From positions 124,001 through 188,000 of the forward strand of contig NZ_PUIV01000001.1 in assembly GCF_003113265.1 (NCBI RefSeq): DNA of 64,000 bases, read 5' to 3'. Positions 1 through 8,246 of this stretch are shown piece by piece (the stretch's first letter is position 1; each line of letters starts with the position of its first letter). This DNA comes from Methylosinus sporium. GTDB taxonomy: Bacteria > Pseudomonadota > Alphaproteobacteria > Rhizobiales > Beijerinckiaceae. A program made the translations under genes and the position numbers. The notes under the pieces were generated by a model, which ran no database searches, had not been told where the DNA came from, and was given only the letters and a program-made list of their open reading frames with translations.

Positions 1-330
1 TGGGACCTTCGCGCATGTGATGAGGAGGTGGTCATCGTCGACGCGCGCTCGCCCGAGGCCTATGAAAAAGAGCACATTCCCGGCGCCATCGGCTTTCCGT
101 ATCGGATAATGACCGAGGAGACGACGACGCATCTTCGTCGCGATGTGCTCTATGTGACCTATTGCGACGGCGTCGGCTGCAACGCATCCACCAAAGGCGC
201 TTTGAACCTCGCCCGCCTGGGGTTTCGCGTCAAAGAGCTGATCGGCGGCCTCGACTGGTGGAAGCGCGACGGCTACGCCACCGAAGGTGCGCAATCACGC
301 GCCGGCGGCGTTACGGGCTGCGCCTGTTGA
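1..330 (+). CDS. Rhodanese-like domain protein (5' truncated by window edge)
   Basis: The frame is open from base 1 with no in-frame stop, so this is the C-terminal part of a gene that begins outside the window; the GTG at 28 is probably not the start. The protein shows the rhodanese signature VDARSPEAY followed by HIPGAIGFP and an active-site loop YCDGVGCN, then a conserved IGGLDWW segment. Rhodaneses transfer sulfur through the loop cysteine; single-domain forms often act in stress or sulfur transfer. The CDS ends with a short Cys-containing tail (GCAC). Substrate and partner cannot be told. Family assignment is firm, exact role is not. Confidence 0.85.
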   Translation, partial: WDLRACDEEVVIVDARSPEAYEKEHIPGAIGFPYRIMTEETTTHLRRDVLYVTYCDGVGCNASTKGALNLARLGFRVKELIGGLDWWKRDGYATEGAQSRAGGVTGCAC

Positions 331-444
331 CGACCGCTGCGTCTCGAGGCGCGCGCGCAAGTTCGGCGCGCGAAAGCTCGATCGTCCAGTCGAGGCCCGG
401 CCGCCGGCCTCGCGCCTTATGAAAAAATGAAAGCGCAACGCCGG

Positions 445-744
445 TCACGGCGTCGTCGAAGAGGCCGGAATCAAAGCGATCTTGACGTTCAACGCGCGCA
501 AGACCGCGCTGATCGTCTCGAACCGCGGATGTGAGCCGGGGGCGAGGGCTTTATAGAGACTTTCGCGTCCGAGCCCGGCGGCTGCCGCGACCTGCGCCAT
601 GCCGCGCGCCTTCGCTACTTCCGAAAGCGCTGCGAGCAAGACGTCGGAGTTTTCGTCCTCTGCGGCGGCTGTCAGATATTCTGCGATCGTTTCCTCGTTA
701 TCGAGATAATCGGAAACGTTGAAGGCGGCGAAATTCTTGGTCAT
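445..744 (-). CDS. HigA-type antitoxin (addiction module antidote)
   Basis: A 99-residue protein with an N-terminal segment typical of the 'probable addiction module antidote' family (MTKNFAAFNVSDYLDNEE) and a C-terminal helix-turn-helix around residues 45-85 (AQVAAAAGLGRESLYKAL). In this family the antitoxin lies downstream of its HigB/RelE-like toxin and represses the operon. Here it starts 4 bp after the stop of the toxin-like ORF at 749-961, the expected order. The antitoxin looks complete while the toxin looks damaged. Confidence in the family is high; whether it still neutralises anything is open. Confidence 0.85.
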   Translation of the reverse strand: MTKNFAAFNVSDYLDNEETIAEYLTAAAEDENSDVLLAALSEVAKARGMAQVAAAAGLGRESLYKALAPGSHPRFETISAVLRALNVKIALIPASSTTP

Positions 745-748
745 AGGG

Positions 749-961
749 TCACTCCTTCAGCTCCCGCGCCAATTCCTTCGCGCGCTCGATGTCGCGTCGC
801 TGCGAGCCCTTGTCGCCGCCGCAGAGCACGGTCGCGCCGCAATCGCCGAAATTGCCATGCGCGGCGCTCGTCAGCCGCGCCAATATGCGGGCCTTGCCCT
901 TTCGATCGGCGAGACCGGAGAGCCATTCGTCGAAGGGCGATGATCGAACGAGCGTAAACAT
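749..961 (-). CDS. HigB/RelE-like toxin with internal deletion
   Basis: The ATG at 961 opens a 70-residue protein that begins like the 'addiction module killer protein' family (MFTLVRSSPFDEWLSGL, LADRKGKARILARL) and ends like it (VLCGGDKGSQRRDI). From knowledge of the family, the central beta-strands, roughly 25 residues with the E-x-R-x-x-x-G-P-G-Y-R core between GNFGD and TVLCGG, are missing, with the frame preserved. Those strands hold residues needed for the RelE fold, so the toxin is probably inactive. A longer upstream start (1021) is open but lacks family similarity and would cover the operator-like palindrome at 970-985. Confidence 0.7.
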   Translation of the reverse strand: MFTLVRSSPFDEWLSGLADRKGKARILARLTSAAHGNFGDCGATVLCGGDKGSQRRDIERAKELARELKE

Positions 962-969
962 GTCCGACC

Positions 970-985
970 GTATCCAAGTGGATAC
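970..985. promoter_or_regulatory. Putative operator palindrome of the toxin-antitoxin operon
   Basis: GTATCCA-AG-TGGATAC is a 7-bp perfect inverted repeat with a 2-bp centre, 8 bp upstream of the toxin ATG. Type II toxin-antitoxin operons are normally repressed by their antitoxin at such a palindrome over the promoter. Assignment rests on position and symmetry only. Confidence 0.45.
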
Positions 986-1121
986 AGAAAGACAAGCTAG
1001 TCGCAGGTCGCCGCATGGCAAGCGGACGGCGTCGCCGGTGGACGCCGGAGCGGATCGACAGGCGGCTCGTGAGAGGACGTCCGCGGCCTAGAATGAGGCG
1101 GAGGAGTAGATTTGAGAGAGC

Positions 1122-1211
1122 TGGCGGAGAGGGAGGGATTTGAACCCCCGATACGGTTGCCCGTATGCCGCATTTCGAGTGCGGTGCTTTCAACCACTCA
1201 GCCACCTCTCC
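1122..1211 (-). tRNA. tRNA-Ser (anticodon CGA)
   Basis: Read on the minus strand, the 90-nt sequence has acceptor stem GGAGAGG pairing with CCTCTCC, discriminator G and an encoded CCA end. The anticodon stem is CCGCA/TGCGG with loop CTCGAAA, giving anticodon CGA, which reads UCG serine codons. A long variable arm (ATACGGGC..GTAT) and the T-loop GGTTCAAATC complete a class II tRNA. UCG is a frequent serine codon in such GC-rich genomes. Confidence 0.97.
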
Positions 1212-1438
1212 GGAGGCGAAAGCGAGGACTTGCCCCGCTCGCGGCGAAGCGCCCAATAGCACGCGTTCGCGTCGGCGATCAAGGCTCGGCGAAGCGATTG
1301 GCGCGCGCTTCTCTTCGTTCGGCCTCGCTCCAGGCCGGCGGCGCAGATTTGCCGATCGTTAACCTTAATGAGGTCTAACGGATCGGCCTGCCTCCCTCGC
1401 GCGCTCGCGGCTCTCGCGTGAGGGCGGGCCTCTGGAAC

Positions 1439-2863
1439 ATGCGTATGACGCCCAAAGCCAATGAACCGAGACCGCGACGAGAGCGGCGTCCCTTCGTCAT
1501 CGAATTCTCGCTCGGCGCGCATTCGCGGCGGGTGGAGCTCTCCGCCCCGATTCTGGTCGTCGCCGGCGCGGCGGCGGTCGCCGCGGGACTGCTGGCGCCT
1601 TGCGCGGCCGCCTATCTCGCCTTTCGCGACGACATGCTCGCCGAGCTGGTCGATCGCCAGACTCAGATGCGCTACGCCTATGAGGATCGCTTGGCCGCCA
1701 TGCGGCTGCGGCTCGATCAGGCGACGAGCCGGCAGTTTCTCGCCCAGGGCGATGTCGAGAGCAAGGTGCAGACCCTGGTCGCCCGCCAGGCCAAGCTGGA
1801 GACGCGGGCGGCTCTCGTGGCGCGGCTCGTCGACGGCGTCGCGTCCAAGGAGGGCAGAGTCCCCGTCGCCGCGCCGCGCCGCGCGAGCGTCGTAGCGCCT
1901 GTGGGATTGCCGTCCGGGACCAGCGCCTATGCGCCGGCGCCCGAGGAGCGGCCAGAGCCTTTCGCCGGCTTCGACAAGCCGCAGCCGGAGGGTCTGGAGC
2001 TGCGGCTGCGACGCGAGGAGGACGCGCCGGCCAAATCTACGGCCAACTCTTCGGCCGAGCCGACGGCCGAACGCGGCGGCGCCTCGGCAGCGCTCGCGCC
2101 GCAGACCGAATCGCCCCGCCTCGCCGCCGACGCCGGCCTGCCGATGCAGTCGCGCCTCGCGCATTTGGAGGCCGCGCTCAATCGCGCCGAGCGCGAGCAG
2201 ACCCAGCGGCTCGGCCGGCTGGTCGAGCCGATTCGGGCGGCGACCGCGAAGCTGCGACGCGCTTTCGATGTCGCCGGCCTGCCGGTCGAGCGCTTTCTTC
2301 CCAAGGGCGGCGCCAAGGCCGACGGCCAGAGCTTCGCCGGCGGGCCTTTCGTGCCGGCCGAGCGCAGCGATCTCTTCGAGCGCGAGCTCGGCGCCGCCGA
2401 AACCGCTGCCACCACGCTCGAGGGGCTGCGCAGCGCGCTGCCCAGCGTGCCGCTGCGTAAGCCGCTCGCCGGCGCGGTGGAGACCACCTCCGGCTTCGGC
2501 TATCGCACCGATCCTTTCTTCGGGCGGGCGGCGCTGCATACGGGCGTCGATCTGCGCGATGATTACGGCTCGCCCGTGCGCGCCACGGCGGGCGGCGTCG
2601 TCGTCAGCGCCGGGCCGAGCGGCGGCTATGGGCAGATGGTCGAGATCGACCATGGCTCCGGCCTCGCCACGCGCTATGCGCATCTCTCGGCCATCGCCGT
2701 TGCCGTCGGCCAGGAGGTGGCGCCGGGCGAGACGGTCGGGCGCCTCGGCTCGACGGGCCGCTCCACCGGGCCGCATCTGCACTATGAGGTGCGGGTGGAC
2801 GGCGAGCCGGTCGACCCCTCGCGCTTCCTGCGCGCGGCCTCGACTCTGGCGGAGAGCCGTTGA
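1439..2863 (+). CDS. M23-family murein metallopeptidase, membrane-anchored
   Basis: The protein has a cytoplasmic basic N-terminus, one membrane segment (about residues 35-62, APILVVAGAAAVAAGLLAP), a coiled-coil periplasmic stretch and a C-terminal M23/LytM domain. The domain carries the zinc and catalytic motifs H-T-G-V-D-L and H-L-H-Y-E and the typical GFGYRTDPF entry. Such proteins cleave peptidoglycan cross-links or activate amidases at division. The ATG at 1439 is preferred to the GTG at 1418 because a GAGGG-rich stretch sits just before it. It is the first of a run of + strand genes; its divisome role is inferred. Confidence 0.88.
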   Translation: MRMTPKANEPRPRRERRPFVIEFSLGAHSRRVELSAPILVVAGAAAVAAGLLAPCAAAYLAFRDDMLAELVDRQTQMRYAYEDRLAAMRLRLDQATSRQFLAQGDVESKVQTLVARQAKLETRAALVARLVDGVASKEGRVPVAAPRRASVVAPVGLPSGTSAYAPAPEERPEPFAGFDKPQPEGLELRLRREEDAPAKSTANSSAEPTAERGGASAALAPQTESPRLAADAGLPMQSRLAHLEAALNRAEREQTQRLGRLVEPIRAATAKLRRAFDVAGLPVERFLPKGGAKADGQSFAGGPFVPAERSDLFERELGAAETAATTLEGLRSALPSVPLRKPLAGAVETTSGFGYRTDPFFGRAALHTGVDLRDDYGSPVRATAGGVVVSAGPSGGYGQMVEIDHGSGLATRYAHLSAIAVAVGQEVAPGETVGRLGSTGRSTGPHLHYEVRVDGEPVDPSRFLRAASTLAESR

Positions 2864-2943
2864 GCCGGGCTGGCGTTATGGGGCGAGTGCGATAAAAGAC
2901 GCGGGGCCGGCCTCGTCCCGCCGGCGCGGACATATCGGACCCC

Positions 2944-4758
2944 ATGGCCCCGCCACCTCTTTTGACGCTCCAGAATGTCGGGCTGACGCTCGGCGGCAAG
3001 CCGCTGTTCGAATCGGCCGATCTTTCCGTCTCGCCCGGCGAGCGGCTGTGCCTCGTCGGCCGCAACGGCTCGGGCAAATCGACCCTGCTGCGAATCGCCG
3101 CCGGCGAGGTGGAGGCGGATTCCGGCGCGCGCTTCCTGCAGCCGGGCGCGAGCCTGCGCTATCTGCCGCAGGAGCCCGATCTCTCCAAATTTGCGACCAC
3201 GCTGGATTATGTGGTCGACGGCCTCGGCCCGACCGACGATCCCTATATCGCCAAGGCGCTGCTGCTCGAGCTCGGCCTCACGGGCGAGGAGAATACGCGC
3301 AGCCTCTCCGGCGGCGAGGGCCGCCGCGCCGCGCTCGCCCGCATCCTCGCGCCGGAGCCGGACGTGCTGCTGCTGGACGAGCCCACCAACCATCTCGATC
3401 TGCCGGCGATTCTCTGGCTCGAGGAGCGGCTCGCCGGCCTGCGCTCGGCGATGGTGATCATCAGCCATGATCGCCGCTTCCTGCAGGATCTGACGCGCTC
3501 GACGGTTTGGCTCGATCGCGGGCGGACGCGATATTTGTCGCGCGGCTTCAAGGAGTTCGAGGCCTGGCGCGACCGCGAGCTGGAGGAAGAGGAAAAGCAG
3601 CAGCACAAGATCGACCGCAAGATCGTCGCGGAAGAGCATTGGCTGCAGCATGGCGTCACCGGCCGCCGCAAGCGCAATCAGAAGCGCCTCTCCGACCTTC
3701 ACGAGATGCGCGCGCGGCGGCGCCGGCATGTCGGGCCCACGGGCGACATAAAGCTCGAGGTCGCCGAGGCGCAGGCCTCCGGCGCGCTGGTGGTCGAGGC
3801 GCGCGGAATTTCCAAGGCCTTCGGCGAGCGGACCATCGTCGATCATTTCTCGACGCGCGTCTTGCGCGGCGATCGGCTGGGCATTGTCGGCGCCAATGGC
3901 GCGGGCAAGACGACGCTCATCAAAATGCTGACGGGGACGCTGGCGCCGGACGGCGGCCATGTGCGGCTCGGCGCTTCGGTCGAGATGGCGACGCTGGATC
4001 AGAGCCGCGCCAGCCTCGATCCGCAGACGACATTGAAGGACGCGCTGACCGGCGGCGGCTCGGATTTCGTCGAGATCAACGGCCAGCGCAAGCATGTCAT
4101 CGGCTATATGCGGGACTTCCTCTTCGGCTCCGAGCAGGCGCGCACGCCCATCGGCCGGCTCTCCGGCGGCGAGCGCGGGCGCCTGCTGCTGGCCCGCGCG
4201 CTGGCGCTGCCCTCCAATCTTCTGGTGCTGGACGAGCCGACCAACGACCTCGATCTCGAGACGCTCGATCTCTTGGAGGAGATGCTCGCCGATTATCCGG
4301 GCACGCTGATCGTCGTCAGCCATGATCGCGATTTTCTCGATCGCATCGCCACTTCCGTGCTGATGTCGGAGGGCAATGGCCGCTGGCTCGAATATGCCGG
4401 CGGCTATTCCGACATGGTGACGCAGCGCGGCGAAGGCGTGCAGGCGCGCAGCGCCGCCGCGGCCCCGCGCGAGGAGAAGCCGAAAGCAGCCGGCGGGCCG
4501 AGGCCGAAGGCCGCCGCCAAGCCGCGCCTTTCCTTCGCCGAGCAGCATGCGCTGACGACGCTGCCGGCGAAAATGGAGGAGTTGCGCGGCAAAAGGGAGA
4601 AGCTGCAGAAGTTCCTCGACGATCCTGGCCTCTATGCGCGCGATCCCGCGAAATTCGCCGAAGCCGGCAAGCTCCTCGCAAAAGTGGAGGAAGAGCTCGC
4701 CGCCGCCGAGGAGAGCTGGCTGGAGCTCGAGATCAAGCGGGAGGAGATCGGCGGGTGA
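2944..4758 (+). CDS. ABC-F family ATPase (Uup/EttA-like)
   Basis: The 604-residue protein has two nucleotide-binding domains and no membrane segments. The first shows GRNGSGKSTLL, LSGGEGRRAALAR and LLLDEPTNHLD; the second shows GANGAGKTTLIK, LSGGERGRLLLAR and LVLDEPTNDLD. A basic linker near residues 215-270 and a charged C-terminal coiled coil (about 540-604) match the Uup type, which binds ribosomes or branched DNA. It is cytosolic and acts on translation or genome stability rather than transport. It starts 80 bp after the M23 gene. The subfamily (Uup versus EttA) is judged from the C-terminal coil only. Confidence 0.93.
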   Translation: MAPPPLLTLQNVGLTLGGKPLFESADLSVSPGERLCLVGRNGSGKSTLLRIAAGEVEADSGARFLQPGASLRYLPQEPDLSKFATTLDYVVDGLGPTDDPYIAKALLLELGLTGEENTRSLSGGEGRRAALARILAPEPDVLLLDEPTNHLDLPAILWLEERLAGLRSAMVIISHDRRFLQDLTRSTVWLDRGRTRYLSRGFKEFEAWRDRELEEEEKQQHKIDRKIVAEEHWLQHGVTGRRKRNQKRLSDLHEMRARRRRHVGPTGDIKLEVAEAQASGALVVEARGISKAFGERTIVDHFSTRVLRGDRLGIVGANGAGKTTLIKMLTGTLAPDGGHVRLGASVEMATLDQSRASLDPQTTLKDALTGGGSDFVEINGQRKHVIGYMRDFLFGSEQARTPIGRLSGGERGRLLLARALALPSNLLVLDEPTNDLDLETLDLLEEMLADYPGTLIVVSHDRDFLDRIATSVLMSEGNGRWLEYAGGYSDMVTQRGEGVQARSAAAAPREEKPKAAGGPRPKAAAKPRLSFAEQHALTTLPAKMEELRGKREKLQKFLDDPGLYARDPAKFAEAGKLLAKVEEELAAAEESWLELEIKREEIGG

Positions 4759-4867
4759 GGCGCTTCACCCTCCCCTTTAAGGAAAGCCGGCCGCCCCGCC
4801 GTTGCTTTCGGCCGACGAAACGACTATCCGGCCTTTTCTCCTAATCGACCGACAGAGGACGCCGCCC

Positions 4868-5584
4868 ATGCCCGCCCCTTCCGCCGATGAGCTGAAACGA
4901 CAGGCGGCCGCCGTGGCCCTCGAGGCCGTCGCGCCGGGAATGCGGCTCGGGCTCGGCACGGGCTCCACGGCGGCGCATTTCGTCGATCTGCTCGGGGCGA
5001 AGGTGAAGGCGGGGCTCGACGTGCTCTGCGTGCCGACTTCCGAGCGCACGCGCGCGCAGGCCGCAGCGCTGGGCGTGCCGCTGGCGACGCTGGATGAGGC
5101 GCCGGAGCTGGACCTCACAGTCGACGGCGCCGATGAGTTCGACGCGAAAATGCGCCTCATCAAGGGCGGCGGCGGCGCGCTGCTGCGCGAAAAAATCGTC
5201 GCTGCGGCGTCGAAACGCTTCATCGTCATCACCGACGAATCGAAGCGGGTCGAGACGCTGGGCGCCTTCCCGCTGCCGGTCGAGATCGATCCTTTCGGCG
5301 CGAAGGCGACGCGGCTGCATGTGGAGCGGGTCACGCGCGATCTCGGCCTAATCGGGACCGTCGGCCCGCGGCTGAAGCCGGGCGGCCATGTTTTCGTCAC
5401 CGACGGCGGCCATTTGATCCTCGATTGCGCATTCGGCGCGATTTCCGATCCCGACGCGCTGGCCGATCGCCTCTCGGCGATTCCCGGCGTCGTCGAGCAT
5501 GGTTTGTTCATCGGCCTCGCCACGGCGGTGGTCGTCGCCGGCCGCGACGGCGTCGTTACGCTCGGCCGGACGGGCGCGGCGTAA
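4868..5584 (+). CDS. rpiA: Ribose-5-phosphate isomerase A
   Basis: The 238-residue product interconverts ribose 5-phosphate and ribulose 5-phosphate in the pentose phosphate pathway. It carries the RpiA motifs [15 protein letters not shown] near the N-terminus, DGADEFD with catalytic acids, and [13 protein letters not shown]. The ATG at 4868 is chosen over the upstream frame opening at 4802 because family similarity begins there and the length fits other RpiA proteins. It is followed 48 bp later by a DUF2059 gene on the same strand, an order often seen in rhizobial relatives. Confidence 0.96.
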   Translation: MPAPSADELKRQAAAVALEAVAPGMRLGLGTGSTAAHFVDLLGAKVKAGLDVLCVPTSERTRAQAAALGVPLATLDEAPELDLTVDGADEFDAKMRLIKGGGGALLREKIVAAASKRFIVITDESKRVETLGAFPLPVEIDPFGAKATRLHVERVTRDLGLIGTVGPRLKPGGHVFVTDGGHLILDCAFGAISDPDALADRLSAIPGVVEHGLFIGLATAVVVAGRDGVVTLGRTGAA

Positions 5585-5632
5585 CCGAGCGACGCGAAGC
5601 CGCCGAATTGGTTTCACGAGGAGACGTCCCGA

Positions 5633-6181
5633 GTGATTTTTCGCCCGACGATTGGTTTCGCCACGCTCATTCTGGCGACCGCGGCTCTGGCCGGCGAGCG
5701 GCCCGGCGCCGTCCCGGCGGCGGCCGTCTCGCCGCCCATCGCCTCCGCTCCGACGGTCGCGGCCACGCCGGCGCAACTGGCGTTGGCGCGCACCATCGTC
5801 GTCGATTCCGGGATCGCTTCGTCTTTCCGGCTCATCATTCCGCAATATCTCGAGCAAATCGCCCTTTCGGTGACGCGCACGCGGCCCGAAATGGTGCCGG
5901 ACCTCAATCTCGTGCTCGCCGCCGTGCGGCCGGAGTTCGACAAAAAGGTCGAGGAGATGATCGACAGCGCCGCGCAGCTCTACACGCAGCGCTTCTCGCC
6001 CAAGGAGCTCGAGGATGTCGCGGCTTTCTTCAAGAGCGCCTCGGGCCGCAAATATGTCGGGATGCAGCCGGTGCTGATGAGCGACATGTTCGTCGCCATG
6101 CAGGCGTGGTCGCAGAAGATTTCCGTCGACATGATGACGCGCGTGCGCGAAGAGATGCGCAAGAAGGGCCACGAGCTCTAG
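5633..6181 (+). CDS. DUF2059 domain protein, exported
   Basis: The GTG start follows a GAGGAG ribosome site at 5619-5624. The product has a signal peptide of about 20 residues (FATLILATAALAG) and then a helical DUF2059 region from about residue 80, including FSPKELEDVAAFFKSASG and a Met-rich segment. DUF2059 proteins are periplasmic and of unknown function. The gene lies between rpiA and gor on the same strand and may be co-transcribed with both. Confidence 0.85.
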   Translation: MIFRPTIGFATLILATAALAGERPGAVPAAAVSPPIASAPTVAATPAQLALARTIVVDSGIASSFRLIIPQYLEQIALSVTRTRPEMVPDLNLVLAAVRPEFDKKVEEMIDSAAQLYTQRFSPKELEDVAAFFKSASGRKYVGMQPVLMSDMFVAMQAWSQKISVDMMTRVREEMRKKGHEL

Positions 6182-6273
6182 CCGCCCCATGAACGGAGAA
6201 ATCTGGAGCGGGCGAGCTCTGGCGGGACCCGTGCGGGCCGTTCGCCCTCGGGTCGCAGATTCCGGGGTTCGAA

Positions 6274-7641
6274 ATGGCAGAGCATGATTATGATCTCGTC
6301 GTCATCGGCGCAGGCTCGGGCGGCGTTCGCGCGGCGCGCATCGCCGCCGGCTATGGCGCGAAAGTCGCCATATGCGAGGAGTTCCGCATCGGCGGAACCT
6401 GCGTGATCCGCGGCTGCGTGCCGAAAAAGCTCTATGTGATGGCGAGCCGCTTCCACGATGATTTCGAGGACGCCGCTGGCTTCGGCTGGCGCGTCGGCGA
6501 AGTGGCGTTCGACTGGAAGGCGCTGGTCGCCGCCAAGGAGGCGGAGATCACCCGCCTTTCCGGCCTCTATGCGCAAAATCTCGAGAAGGCCGGCGTGGAG
6601 GTCATTCGCGAGCGCGGGGTGATCGCCGGGCCGAATGAAGTGTCATTCGCCGGCGGCAAGCGCGTCTCGACGCGCTACATTCTCGTCGCCACCGGCGGCG
6701 CGCCGACGCTGCGGCCGGACATTCCGGGCCTCGAGCACGCCATCTCCTCCAATGAGATTTTCGATCTGCCGGAACTGCCGAAGAGCCTGCTCGTCGTCGG
6801 CGGCGGCTATATCGCCGTGGAATTCGCCAGCGTCTTCGCGCGGCTCGGCTCCAAGGTCCATTTGTCGCTGCGCGCCGATCTGCCCTTGCGCGGCTTCGAC
6901 GAGAATCTGCGCCGCCTGCTCGACGAGGGCCTCGTCAATGCGGGCATAGAGATTCACCGCGGCGCTCTGCCGACCGAGCTCGAGAAGACCGCGAGCGGAC
7001 TCGTCGCGACGCTGCAGAATGGCGCGCGGCTCGACATAGACGCCGCGCTGCTGGCGACCGGCCGCGCGCCGCTGACGCAGGGTCTGGGGCTCGAGGCTTT
7101 GGGCGTCGCGATGAAGGAGAGCGGCGCGATCATCGTCGACGATTATTCGCGCACCAATGTTCCGTCCGTCTACGCCGTCGGCGATGTGACGGATCGCATC
7201 AATCTGACGCCCGTCGCCATTCGCGAGGGCCATGCCTTCGCCGATACGGTGTTCGGCGGCAAGGATGTCCGCGTCAGTCACGAGCTGGTGCCGACGGCCG
7301 TGTTCACCACGCCGGAGATCGGAACCGTGGGCCTCGGCGAGGCCGAGGCGCATGAGAAATACGGCCGGCTCGAGATCTTCGAGACGAGCTTCCGGCCGAT
7401 GCGCGCGACTTTGTCGAAGCGCGCGGAAAAAGTCTTCATGAAGATTTTGGTCGAGGCGGCCAGCGATCTCGTCGTCGGCGTGCATATTCTGGGACCGGAG
7501 GCGGGAGAGATGGCGCAGCTTCTCGCCATCGCGCTGCGGCTCGGCGCGCGCAAGGCCGATTTCGACGCCACAATGGCGCTGCATCCGACGCTCGCCGAAG
7601 AGCTGGTGACGATGCGCACGCCGAGCCGCATCGTGGAATAG
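6274..7641 (+). CDS. gor: Glutathione-disulfide reductase
   Basis: This FAD enzyme of 455 residues uses NADPH to reduce glutathione disulfide in the cytoplasm. It has the N-terminal FAD site GAGSGGVRAAR, the redox-active disulfide GTCVIRGCVPKK, the NADPH-binding VVGGGYIAVEFA, and the C-terminal HPTLAEE segment with the active-site histidine. Length and motif order fit bacterial Gor rather than mercuric reductase or lipoamide dehydrogenase: the CVIRGC spacing and the C-terminus are Gor-like. It follows the DUF2059 gene by 92 bp. Confidence 0.95.
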   Translation: MAEHDYDLVVIGAGSGGVRAARIAAGYGAKVAICEEFRIGGTCVIRGCVPKKLYVMASRFHDDFEDAAGFGWRVGEVAFDWKALVAAKEAEITRLSGLYAQNLEKAGVEVIRERGVIAGPNEVSFAGGKRVSTRYILVATGGAPTLRPDIPGLEHAISSNEIFDLPELPKSLLVVGGGYIAVEFASVFARLGSKVHLSLRADLPLRGFDENLRRLLDEGLVNAGIEIHRGALPTELEKTASGLVATLQNGARLDIDAALLATGRAPLTQGLGLEALGVAMKESGAIIVDDYSRTNVPSVYAVGDVTDRINLTPVAIREGHAFADTVFGGKDVRVSHELVPTAVFTTPEIGTVGLGEAEAHEKYGRLEIFETSFRPMRATLSKRAEKVFMKILVEAASDLVVGVHILGPEAGEMAQLLAIALRLGARKADFDATMALHPTLAEELVTMRTPSRIVE

Positions 7642-7739
7642 CGCTTCCTGTCGAAGCGGACGCCGGCACGGCGCCGCGACCGCGTTCGAAACGAGCCGAT
7701 ACGAGAACGAACGCCGATTTCCCGAGGAGTTCCCTCATC

Positions 7740-8102
7740 ATGCAGCAAGGCGACATCGCCGCTAAATTTTCGGCGTTTTCGGAGCATTGGAGGCCGAAGG
7801 TCATCGCGTCCACGAATGGACAAGAGGTCAAGCTCGCGAAGGTTCAGGGCGTCTTTCCTTGGCATCTTCACGAAGACTGCGAGGAGATGTTCGTCGTCTG
7901 GAAGGGACGCTTCCGGGTCGAGTTCAGGGATAAGATCGTCGAGTTGGGGCCGGGGGAATATATCGTCGTCCCGCGCGGCGTCGAACATCGCACAGCCGCA
8001 GACGAGGAGGCCGAAATCATCATCTTCGAGCCCGCGGAGACGCGCAATACGGGCAATGTCGTCGATGAGACCTTCACCGCTCCGCAAGGCGTCGTGATTT
8101 GA
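7740..8102 (+). CDS. Small cupin-domain protein
   Basis: A single-domain cupin of 120 residues. The first cupin motif is visible as WHLHEDCEEMFVVWKG, giving two His and a Glu as likely metal ligands, and the second as GEYIVVPRGVEHRT with a third His. Such proteins are small cytosolic metal-dependent enzymes or sugar-binding proteins; the substrate cannot be told. The ATG is preceded by GAGGAG. A strong hairpin terminator follows at 8206-8241, so the gene is probably the end of its transcript. Confidence 0.85.
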   Translation: MQQGDIAAKFSAFSEHWRPKVIASTNGQEVKLAKVQGVFPWHLHEDCEEMFVVWKGRFRVEFRDKIVELGPGEYIVVPRGVEHRTAADEEAEIIIFEPAETRNTGNVVDETFTAPQGVVI

Positions 8103-8205
8103 TGTCTGCGACCTGTGGGCGAACAGTCATCGACCCGAATCTCTCGTGACGCGTCGCGACGCCGCATGGGGAATCGTCTCGAGCAGAGGCGCTCGATCCG
8201 CGTGA

Positions 8206-8241
8206 CGAGGCGATCCGAGCGTTTCGGATCGCCTCGCTTTT
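8206..8241 (+). terminator. Intrinsic terminator after the cupin gene
   Basis: CGAGGCGATCCGA pairs perfectly with TCGGATCGCCTCG across a 5-nt loop and is followed by CTTTT on the + strand. This is a 13-bp stem with a U tail. It ends the cupin transcript and lies 6 bp before the 3' end of the convergent receptor gene; no T tract is seen for the minus direction. Confidence 0.85.
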
Positions 8242-8246
8242 CACTC

